Position numbers and translations under genes: made by a program. A DNA stretch of 64,000 bases from Agromyces aureus (GTDB taxonomy: Bacteria > Actinomycetota > Actinomycetes > Actinomycetales > Microbacteriaceae), in assembly GCF_001660485.1 (NCBI RefSeq), contig NZ_CP013979.1, positions 2,480,001-2,544,000 on the forward strand. The letters are read 5' to 3'. Below the pieces are notes generated by a model that worked only from the letters and a program-made list of their open reading frames with translations, had not been told where the DNA came from and did not search any database. Shown piece after piece: positions 17,651 through 24,966 of the stretch. Position 1 is the first letter of the stretch; every line of letters begins with the position of its first letter.

Positions 17651-19153
17651 TCAGGCGAGCACGCCCTCGGTTTCGATGTCCGCCGCCTGCAGCGCTTCCT
17701 TCTTCTCGGCGACCCGCTTCTGCACCTCGATCATCTCGTTTCGGTCGAGCTTGTAGCCGCGCATGGCAATCAGCGAGATCGCCCATCCGAGGATCGGCAG
17801 GCCGAAGAACAACGCGAGGCTCATCAGCAGGATCGCCGTCGACGGGCTGTCAGTGGGCTGGGGCATCACCGCCGTGAACCCGATCAGGGCGACGGCGCCG
17901 AGAGCCAGCGCTGCCCCGAGCGACGAGATGACCTGGTCGACGATGTTGTACGTCGCCGTGACCGTGGCCGGCAGGAACTTTCCTGAGCGGTCGAGCTCGT
18001 AGTCGATGACGTCGGCCCGCATGGCGCCCTGCGCGACGGTGACCACCATCGAGGTGCCGTTCAGCAGCAGGTAGACGAGGAAGAACCCGATCGTGAGCCC
18101 CAGGTTGCCGAGAATGGAGCCCATGTCGACCACCAGGCAGAACACGGTCAGCATCACGGCGAGGATCAGGCAGAGCCAGGTCCACGTGATGGTGGCGGCC
18201 CTGGAGCCGTGCTTGCCGGTGTAGCGCGAACCGAAGATCGCGAACACGATTCCCGGGAGGATCGCGATGAGGCCGAGTACCGATCCGAGCTGCATGTTGC
18301 CGAGCAGGATGCCCCACATGAGCGTCCCGATGACGGCCTGCGACTTCACCACCTGGGCGAGCTTGTCGGCCGCGCCGCTGATCAGGTAGCGCTGGAACGG
18401 CCCGTTCTTGGTCAGCAGGTTCCACATGTCGCGCATCGAGACGTCGGCCTTGGAGCGGTCTACCGAGACGTGGGTGAAGTTCTCGGGCTTGTCGACGCGG
18501 GAGACGCCGACGCAGGCGAGGACCTGGAAGACCAGCGAGCAGGCCACGTAGGTGAGCGCGGTCTCGCTCAGCATCTCGACCGTGAACTGGTTGCCGTGGC
18601 GCGGCAGGAAGACCACCGTCGAGAGGATCGAGAAGATCGCGGGCACGAAGTACGCGTAGACGGTGGCCCACACCTGCACGGACGGCCGCTGCCGAGGGTC
18701 GTTGGTGAGCACCGGTCCGGTCATCTGCCCGGCGATGTCGTTCATCGAGGACCCGATGATGTAGACGACGTAGATCGCGATGAAGAACACGGCGCCGAAC
18801 CCACTGTCGGGGGCCCAGACGAAGAGCAGCAGGATCGCAAGGGATCGGATCGCCCACCCACCGAGCATGAAGAAGCGCAGCTTGCCAAACCGGAAGTTGA
18901 CCTTCTCGATGATCAGCCCGAGCAGCGGGTCGATGAGTCCGTCGAAGACGCGGGTGAGCGTGAGGATGAGCCCCGCCGCGACGACCGCGATGCCGTAGCC
19001 GGCGTTCTGCAGGTAGCTCATGAGGCCGACGAGGACGTAGAAGATCATCGCCGAGCCGTTGTTCATCTGGGAGAGGGCGATCTCCCACGTCTTGGCGCGA
19101 CGGTAGGTGACGCCGTCCGCCTCGCTGGCCGTCTGCTTCGGGTTACGCGCCAT
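17651..19153 (-). CDS. GPH-family (glycoside-pentoside-hexuronide) sodium/cation symporter
   Basis: A 500-residue membrane protein with about twelve helices and the GPH features: TRVFDGLIDPLLGLIIEK after helix 2, MRADVIDYELDRSGKF in the second half, and a hydrophilic C-terminal tail. GPH proteins import sugars or glucuronides with cations. The ATG at 19153 has GAAGGAG ten bases upstream. It is transcribed alone and separated from the glucuronide operon by the AraC gene. The shared ATAGAA repeats upstream of both support a role in glucuronide uptake. Confidence 0.92.
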   Translation of the reverse strand: MARNPKQTASEADGVTYRRAKTWEIALSQMNNGSAMIFYVLVGLMSYLQNAGYGIAVVAAGLILTLTRVFDGLIDPLLGLIIEKVNFRFGKLRFFMLGGWAIRSLAILLLFVWAPDSGFGAVFFIAIYVVYIIGSSMNDIAGQMTGPVLTNDPRQRPSVQVWATVYAYFVPAIFSILSTVVFLPRHGNQFTVEMLSETALTYVACSLVFQVLACVGVSRVDKPENFTHVSVDRSKADVSMRDMWNLLTKNGPFQRYLISGAADKLAQVVKSQAVIGTLMWGILLGNMQLGSVLGLIAILPGIVFAIFGSRYTGKHGSRAATITWTWLCLILAVMLTVFCLVVDMGSILGNLGLTIGFFLVYLLLNGTSMVVTVAQGAMRADVIDYELDRSGKFLPATVTATYNIVDQVISSLGAALALGAVALIGFTAVMPQPTDSPSTAILLMSLALFFGLPILGWAISLIAMRGYKLDRNEMIEVQKRVAEKKEALQAADIETEGVLA

Positions 19154-19255
19154 TGCGTGTTCGCTCCTTCGAGAATCCGCTCGGTCTGCCGACGGCTCAT
19201 TCCGTCGGCCTCCTGATGAGCCGAAGGCAAGAGTAGGAAGACGAGCAGCCCGCCC

Positions 19256-19283
19256 GATAGAAGCCGCCGAGCGGACATAGAAG
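19256..19283 (+). promoter_or_regulatory. Second copy of the 20-bp-period ATAGAA repeat
   Basis: GATAGAAG (19256-19263) and CATAGAAG (19276-19283) are direct repeats with a 20-bp period, 103 bases upstream of the GPH transporter start. The first half matches GATAGAA of the site at 16303, and orientation relative to the controlled gene is the same. I infer that the AraC regulator binds both. Confidence 0.5.
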
Positions 19284-19329
19284 AGAACCGGCGCAACCTG
19301 CAGGCGCGGAGACAGCACCACATGACGAA

Positions 19330-19367
19330 CGCGGGCCAGAGCGCATGCGACTGCGCCCTGGCCCGCG
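19330..19367. terminator. Terminator hairpin after the catabolic operon
   Basis: CGCGGGCCAG pairs with CTGGCCCGCG, and inside it GCGC pairs with GCGC across one mismatch and an eight-base loop. It lies 20 bases past the stop of the last SDR gene on the minus strand and probably ends the operon that begins near 29042. Confidence 0.75.
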
Positions 19368-19386
19368 TCACCGGGAACTCCGGCCG

Positions 19387-20190
19387 TCACGCCTCGAGGA
19401 GTTCGCCCATCTGCTTCGCGATGAGGGTGGTCGCGAACCGCGGATTGAGGCGGGCCAGCCGGTCCATCGCCGCCGCGTCGGAGCCGATCGTGGCTCGGAA
19501 TCGAGCCTTCTCGATCGCCGTGACGATCACCTTTCCCGCTTGGACCGGGCTGGTCGTCTTGTACGTGGCGGTCTCGGTCGATGCGTCGCCCGCCAGGCTG
19601 ACTCCCGAGTTCGCCGCGATATCGGTGCCGATCGCGCCCGGGAACACGACGCTCACCTGCACGTTCGTGTCGAGGAGCTCCGCGTAGAGCGCCTCGGTCA
19701 GGAGCTTGACCGCGGCCTTGGAGGCGCCGTAGACGGCCTGGCCGGGCACCGGCGCATAAGAGCCCATGCTCGCAACGTTGAGGATCGCCGCCTCAGGGCG
19801 CGCGAGCAGCGTCGGCAGGAACGCCTTGCACATGTTCATGACGCCGCCGAAGTTCACGTTCATGACCTTGTCGATCTCGGAGAACGGCAGGTCGACCACC
19901 TTGACGAACTTCTGGATCACGCCGGCGATGTTCACGATGCCGTCGACCTGACCGTGCGCCACCTCGACGGCCGCCGGAAGCCCGGCGACCGCCTCGCGGT
20001 CGGTGATGTTCGCGACGTGCTGGGAGAACCGGTTGCCTGCTCCGGCGAGCCGGGCGGTCTCGGCGAGCCCGTCGGCGTTGAGGTCGACCCCGGCGACCGA
20101 TGCTCCACCAGTGAGGAGGCGGAGCGTCGTCTCGCGTCCGATGCCGTTGCCGGCGCCGGTGACGACGAAGACCTTCTGTGCGATATGCAT
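19387..20190 (-). CDS. SDR family oxidoreductase
   Basis: A 267-residue short-chain dehydrogenase. TGAGNGIGRE is the NAD(P)-binding glycine motif, NIAGVI takes the place of the usual NNAG, and the catalytic Ser-Tyr-Lys are in NVASMG and YGASK. The aspartate after the second strand (VDLNADG) favours NAD. It is the last gene of the GH78/GH1 operon, 32 bases after the GH43-type gene. AGGAA lies six bases before its ATG. It probably oxidises a released sugar or aglycone, but the substrate cannot be read from the sequence. Confidence 0.88.
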   Translation of the reverse strand: MHIAQKVFVVTGAGNGIGRETTLRLLTGGASVAGVDLNADGLAETARLAGAGNRFSQHVANITDREAVAGLPAAVEVAHGQVDGIVNIAGVIQKFVKVVDLPFSEIDKVMNVNFGGVMNMCKAFLPTLLARPEAAILNVASMGSYAPVPGQAVYGASKAAVKLLTEALYAELLDTNVQVSVVFPGAIGTDIAANSGVSLAGDASTETATYKTTSPVQAGKVIVTAIEKARFRATIGSDAAAMDRLARLNPRFATTLIAKQMGELLEA

Positions 20191-20222
20191 GTTCGATTCC
20201 TGTCTCTGAGAGGTGGGCTGGG

Positions 20223-21968
20223 TCAGTGGAGGCAGACCGCGGCGCCGGGTGTGACGCCGGCGCCGTTGAAGCTGTCGACGGCGAACCAATACGGATGCCC
20301 CGCGTTCAGCGACCCGACCTCGAGGTCGGTCCGGTCGTAGACGAGCCACGAGTGGTAGAGCTTGTCGGGCGAGAGCCCGTACCGCACGTTGTAGCCCACG
20401 ACGCCCGGCACGGCGTCCCACCGCAACGAGGCCGTGCGCGGATCGCGCCGTTCGCCGCGGACGTCGGCCGCACCGGGAAGGGGCAGGTCGGCGAGGCCGA
20501 ACACCCGCAACCCGCTCACGGCGAAGGCACCGCCGAAGGGCATCGCGCCCGCGGTGACCCGGATGTACCGTGCACGTCGCGCCTCGGGCAGGACGACGAA
20601 CGCGTGCGGGGCGTCCTCGTGCGTGCCGATCGTGTCGTGCACGACCGCCCATTCCACGCCGTCCAGCGAGAGCTCGAGACGAACCTCGGTCGGCTGCGGG
20701 TCCGGGAAGACGGCGCGCTTGCCGAACGTCGCCTTCGCGAGGTCGCGGCGCTTGGGTGCGCGAGATGCGAGGCCGTGGTCGGCGAGGTTGACCTGCAGCG
20801 CGTGGACGGTCGCCTCGGCGCCGAGGTCGAGCTGCAGCCACTCCCCCGGTCGATCCGTGCCGGCGACCCACCAGGTGCGCACCGACTCGTCGGTCGCGAG
20901 CGCCGGGTCGTGCCCGTCGGCCGACGACGAGGCGATCGCGACAGCGCGGTGCGACAGGAGCATCCAGCCCGGGGATGCCTCAGTCCACGGGTCGAACGCA
21001 CGGTCGGGCACCTGCATCGGGTAGTCCGCGAAGTTCTGGTTGCAGAACAGCACGCCGTCATCGTCGAACCCGGCCGGGAACAGGCCGATCCGTCGCTCGA
21101 AGTCGGCGTTGACCGAGACGCGCATGGTTGCGACATGCCACCAGTTGCCGTGCCGGTCCTGGAAGGTGCTGCCGTGCCCCGCGCCGGTGATGAAGCCCCC
21201 GGGCTTCGACGAGAACGGGCTGTGCGGGTCGTACACGAATGGGCCGAGCGGCCTATCGCCCACGTAGGCGCCGTCGGCGTACGTGTTGAATTGCGTGCCC
21301 GGGCCCGCGTACTGCAGGTGGTACCGGTCACCGACGCGGGTCATGTACGCGCCCTCGATGAACGGCGCGTCGCCGATGTAGGCGTCCATCACCTTGCCCA
21401 TCAGCCCGCGGCGCACGACGGGCACGTAGTCGTCGCCGGTTCGCTCCCATCCGCGGGTCTCGGTGTCGGCGGCGATCAGCGGCACGGGCTCGCCGATGCG
21501 CTGCAGCGTCGCACGGTCGAGCTCGACGCCCTGAATCGGTTCCTTGTGGGAGCAGCCCCAGTACAGGTAGAGCCGGCCGTCGTCGTCCTGGAAGGTGTCG
21601 GGGTCCCAGAACGCGATGTCGCTCGGGGCGACCTCCTCGAAGTCATCGGCGAGCGGATCGACGCTGCGGAAGAAGCGGCCGTTCGTGCGCCGCGACGCTG
21701 TGAAGAGCAGCGCACCGTCGACCTCGCGGACGTCGGGTGCATAGTCGATCGCCGGGATCCTCTCGCTCGGCTGCAACGTCCACTCGACGAGGTCGTCGGA
21801 GTACCAGAACCCTCGGGTCATCGACGCGAACATGAAGTACCGGCCGCGGAAGAAGACGACCGTGGGGTCGGCCGCTTCGCGGTGCACGCTGCGACCGGCG
21901 AACGGCGTCCGCACGTCCTGATACCGGTAGGCGAGGTCGAGCGGGTTGCAGACGATCCGCGCGGTCAC
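20223..21968 (-). CDS. GH43-type five-bladed propeller protein with discoidin-like and FnIII-like domains
   Basis: A 581-residue protein. Residues 20-330 look like a family 43 beta-propeller: ADPTVVFFRGRYFMF supplies the base Asp, DPDTFQDDDGRLYLYWG the second Asp, and FIEGAYM the acid Glu. Residues 345-490 resemble an F5/8 type C domain, and the last 90 residues resemble FnIII. No signal peptide is seen, which is odd for a protein with binding modules. The GTG start overlaps the stop of the TIM-barrel gene by GTGA. The likely role is an alpha-arabinofuranosidase, beta-xylosidase or galactosidase. Confidence 0.82.
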   Translation of the reverse strand: MTARIVCNPLDLAYRYQDVRTPFAGRSVHREAADPTVVFFRGRYFMFASMTRGFWYSDDLVEWTLQPSERIPAIDYAPDVREVDGALLFTASRRTNGRFFRSVDPLADDFEEVAPSDIAFWDPDTFQDDDGRLYLYWGCSHKEPIQGVELDRATLQRIGEPVPLIAADTETRGWERTGDDYVPVVRRGLMGKVMDAYIGDAPFIEGAYMTRVGDRYHLQYAGPGTQFNTYADGAYVGDRPLGPFVYDPHSPFSSKPGGFITGAGHGSTFQDRHGNWWHVATMRVSVNADFERRIGLFPAGFDDDGVLFCNQNFADYPMQVPDRAFDPWTEASPGWMLLSHRAVAIASSSADGHDPALATDESVRTWWVAGTDRPGEWLQLDLGAEATVHALQVNLADHGLASRAPKRRDLAKATFGKRAVFPDPQPTEVRLELSLDGVEWAVVHDTIGTHEDAPHAFVVLPEARRARYIRVTAGAMPFGGAFAVSGLRVFGLADLPLPGAADVRGERRDPRTASLRWDAVPGVVGYNVRYGLSPDKLYHSWLVYDRTDLEVGSLNAGHPYWFAVDSFNGAGVTPGAAVCLH

Positions 21969-22816
21969 GAGGTCGCCCCCGCGGCATCCATCGGCAGCGG
22001 CCCAGCCGGTGTACGAATCGCCCGCAGGTGCGCGATCGACGCGGCGATCGCGGTGAAGGCGTCCTCGACGTGATCGAACTCGACGACCGGAAGACAGGTT
22101 GCAGGCGCGGCGGCGAGAGCCTCGTCGTTCGCCAGACGCCCCGACCCGAGCGCGCACTGCGTGAGCACCGCCGGATCGTAGTCAACACCGGCGGCGAAGA
22201 CGTCGACCGCCCGTGCAGCATCCTTGAGGTGCAGCGCGCGGACCCGGGAGCCGAGTCGCTCGACGAGCGCCGGCACATCCTGCCCCGCCGCCGTCGCCCA
22301 GTAGACGTCGAGCTCGAGGGCGACGCGCTCATCGAGGAGCGATACGAAGTACTCGTACGCGGTTAGGTCGCCGATGCGGTGATGGAACTCGAACGAGTGG
22401 TTGTGGTGGCCGACCACCAGCCCTTCGGCGGCGGCCAGCTCGACGAGCGCGTTCATCCGGTCGGCGGTCCGGGCGATGTCGTCGGCGGTACGCCACCGGT
22501 CAGCATCGACCATCGGGTCGATCAGGATGTCGGCGCCGAGCGTCCGCGCTGCGGCGAGGGCGGCGGAAGCGGGCGGCACCGGTACCTCGCGTCCGGCGAG
22601 CCTGATCGTGTCGGAGAGCAGCGGTGCGTGGGCGGTCGGGATCGCGAGCCCGTTCGCCGCCGCGACGGCGGCGAGCTCTGCTGGGCGGTCGTACACCGAG
22701 AACGGCTCAACCGCCTGGGCGCCGGCGTCCGCGAGGCGCCCGAGCGTCGCATCCAGGTCGGCCAGTTCGTGGCGCACCGTGTACAGCTGCACGCTGATCG
22801 GTCGTGTGGTGAACAC
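21965..22816 (-). CDS. Sugar phosphate isomerase/epimerase-like TIM barrel
   Basis: A 283-residue xylose-isomerase-like barrel (AP endonuclease 2 family). Metal ligands are visible: HNHSFEF (Glu), ELDVYWA (Asp) and ALHLKDAA (His, Asp). Relatives include 3-dehydro-glycoside isomerases such as E. coli YcjR, enzymes of C-glycoside cleavage, and inosose isomerases. Here the gene sits between an SDR and a GH43-type gene, so it may act on an oxidised sugar or glycoside. It begins five bases after the SDR stop, close enough for coupling. The exact reaction is unknown. Confidence 0.85.
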   Translation of the reverse strand: MFTTRPISVQLYTVRHELADLDATLGRLADAGAQAVEPFSVYDRPAELAAVAAANGLAIPTAHAPLLSDTIRLAGREVPVPPASAALAAARTLGADILIDPMVDADRWRTADDIARTADRMNALVELAAAEGLVVGHHNHSFEFHHRIGDLTAYEYFVSLLDERVALELDVYWATAAGQDVPALVERLGSRVRALHLKDAARAVDVFAAGVDYDPAVLTQCALGSGRLANDEALAAAPATCLPVVEFDHVEDAFTAIAASIAHLRAIRTPAGPLPMDAAGATS

Positions 22817-22821
22817 GTCCC

Positions 22822-23655
22822 TCAGACCGTCTCGCCCGCGTCGGCGAGGAGCGTGCTGCCCGTCATGATCATCGAGAGGTCGCTCGCGGCGAAGAGCACG
22901 ACGCGCGCGATGTCGTCGGGGGTGCCCATGCGGCCGATCATGCTCGTGCTCATCACGTCGAGCGGCGGCATCTCGATGCCGGCCGCAGCCGCCGCCTCGG
23001 CGCCGGCCCTCGCCGCCGCGAGGTTGCCCTCGGTCGGCACGAAGCTCGGTGCGACGCCGAGCACGCGGATGCCGAGGGGTGCCAGGTCGACCGCGAGCGA
23101 CTTCGTCATGCCGAGCGCAGCATGCTTGGATCCCACGTAGGCGGCCATGCCCGGGAACGCCACCTGCACGCCCGCCGTCGAGATGATGTTGACGATGACG
23201 CCGCCGGATCCGTCGGCCGACATGCGACGCGCGGCTTCACGCGAACCGAGGAAGACGCCTCGTGCGTTGACCGCGAACGTCGCGTCCCACATCTCGTCGG
23301 GCATCATCGTGACGGGCGCGTTCGGGAAGATCCCGGCGTTGTTGACCCAGACGTCGATTCCGCCGAGTTCGGCGACCGCGAGGTCTGCGGCGGCCGCGAC
23401 CGAGGCCGCGTCGGTGACGTCGGCGTGCGTGCTCGCGACGCGAACACCGTATCGGTCGGCGAGCTCCGCTGCGGCCGCGCGCGCGGCGTCCTCGTTCAGG
23501 TCGATCAGCAGGAGGTCGGCACCGGCTTCGGCCAGACGCGCCGCGATGGCCTTGCCCAGCCCCTGTGCGGCACCGGTGACGACGGCACGGCGGCCGGCGA
23601 GCGAGAGCAGGTCGGTCAGCGACCGAGTCGAGACGTCTGCGAACGGGAAGCTCAC
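22822..23655 (-). CDS. SDR family oxidoreductase
   Basis: A 277-residue short-chain dehydrogenase with a complete motif set: TGAAQGLGKAIA, VNNAGIFPN, NIISTAG (catalytic Ser) and YVGSK (Tyr, Lys). LLIDLNEDAA after strand 2 suggests NAD. The GTG start overlaps the GH1 stop by GTGA. Together with the TIM-barrel protein it would form an oxidise-isomerise pair for a sugar released by GH1 or GH78, for example L-rhamnose or glucose. An NAD-dependent L-rhamnose 1-dehydrogenase is one candidate but is not proven. Confidence 0.88.
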   Translation of the reverse strand: MSFPFADVSTRSLTDLLSLAGRRAVVTGAAQGLGKAIAARLAEAGADLLLIDLNEDAARAAAAELADRYGVRVASTHADVTDAASVAAAADLAVAELGGIDVWVNNAGIFPNAPVTMMPDEMWDATFAVNARGVFLGSREAARRMSADGSGGVIVNIISTAGVQVAFPGMAAYVGSKHAALGMTKSLAVDLAPLGIRVLGVAPSFVPTEGNLAAARAGAEAAAAAGIEMPPLDVMSTSMIGRMGTPDDIARVVLFAASDLSMIMTGSTLLADAGETV

Positions 23656-24890
23656 GCTGCGACCTCCGCCGACTCGAGCCCGTTGCGCTGGGCGACCTCG
23701 CCGAGCCAGGCGAGGCTCGGCTTCGGGGTGCGCACGAACGTGTCGCGGTCGACCGCGATGAGGCCGAACGTCGGCTCCCAGTGGCCCCACTCGAAGTTGT
23801 CGAGCAGCGACCAGTGCAGGTAACCGCGCACGTCGATGCCGTCGGCGATGGTGCCCGCGAGGCCCCGCAGGGCTTCGTCGGTGTAGCGGATGCGCTGCGT
23901 GTCGTCGGCGGTCGCGATGCCGTTCTCGGTGATCACGATCGGGGTGTGCTCGCTGACCTCCCAGGCGTGGCGCACCGCCATCGCCAGCGAGTCGGGCCGG
24001 AACGCGGTCCCGACGAGCGTGTTGTCGGGTGCGGGCGGGTGCGGCACGAGTCCGTTCGCGTCGACCTGCTGGGTCGAGTACGCCTGAACGCCAACGAAGT
24101 CGTCGCCACGGCTTCCCTCCCAGTACACGTCCTCCTTGCCGTAGCGGATCTGCAGGAGCTTCTCCTCGCCGCCGGGCGCCGCGGTCAGCGCGCCGGCCGC
24201 GATCGTCCAACCGACCTTCGCTCCGGTGCGCTCGCGTACGATCTCGCGGGCCGCGTGGTGGATGCGGGTGAACAGGCGCCCGATCTCGGGATCGGCGTAC
24301 ATGAGGAACTCGCTGTGGGTCTGCTTCTTCTCGTCGTCGCCATCGGCCTCGACCGTGGGGCTGGTCCACTCACCGCCGGATGCCGCGAGGTGGCGCATCG
24401 CGGTCATGATCGCGGCCTGCATGTTCGGCTCGTTCATCGTCGCGACCCACTCGACGCCATCGAGGATCGTGCAGGCCTGCTCGACGTAGGCGCAGAACAG
24501 CTCCTGCGCTTCGGGGCCGTCCCAGCCGCCGAGCGCGGCGAACCACTGCGGCGTGGTGAAGTGCTGCAGCGTCACGACCGGGGTCACGCCATGCTCGAGG
24601 CAGCAGTCGATCACGCGCCGGTAGTGCGCGAGCTCGGCCTTCGAGAAGTGCCCGCGCACCGGCTCGATGCGCGACCACTCCAGGCTGAACCGGTACGAGG
24701 TCAGCCCGGCTTCAGCCAGCAGGCGGATGTCCTCGGCGTAGCGGTGGTAGCTGTCGACGGCATCGCCGGAGAGCTCCATGCCGGGCATCATCTGCTCGCG
24801 CGCCCACCAGTCGCTGTTCAGGTTGTTGCCCTCGATCTGGTGGCCCGCAGTTGCGGCACCCCACAGGAATCCATCGGGGAAGGTGGTCAT
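23652..24890 (-). CDS. GH1 family beta-glucosidase
   Basis: A 412-residue family 1 glycoside hydrolase. FLWGAATAGHQIEGNN is the N-terminal signature, TMNEPNM carries the acid/base Glu, and IVITENGIA the nucleophile Glu. LDNFEWGHW near the end is the glucose-binding loop. There is no signal peptide. The ATG at 24890 has AGAGGAA eight bases before it; a longer frame to 24989 lacks homology. It lies 76 bases downstream of the GH78 gene. After rhamnose is removed, GH1 could cleave a beta-linked glucose from the aglycone. Confidence 0.95.
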   Translation of the reverse strand: MTTFPDGFLWGAATAGHQIEGNNLNSDWWAREQMMPGMELSGDAVDSYHRYAEDIRLLAEAGLTSYRFSLEWSRIEPVRGHFSKAELAHYRRVIDCCLEHGVTPVVTLQHFTTPQWFAALGGWDGPEAQELFCAYVEQACTILDGVEWVATMNEPNMQAAIMTAMRHLAASGGEWTSPTVEADGDDEKKQTHSEFLMYADPEIGRLFTRIHHAAREIVRERTGAKVGWTIAAGALTAAPGGEEKLLQIRYGKEDVYWEGSRGDDFVGVQAYSTQQVDANGLVPHPPAPDNTLVGTAFRPDSLAMAVRHAWEVSEHTPIVITENGIATADDTQRIRYTDEALRGLAGTIADGIDVRGYLHWSLLDNFEWGHWEPTFGLIAVDRDTFVRTPKPSLAWLGEVAQRNGLESAEVAA

Positions 24891-24966
24891 GAGTTCGTTC
24901 CTCTCGTTCGTTGAGCGGGTGTGATTTCGGTTCTGGATGCCGCGTGCCGATGCCGCGGCGACGGGG

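Noticed and set aside
19387-20871. A longer SDR start reaching to about 20871
   Set aside because: The extension covers the GH43-type gene in another frame and has no homology. The ATG at 20190 has a good ribosome site and gives a standard SDR length.
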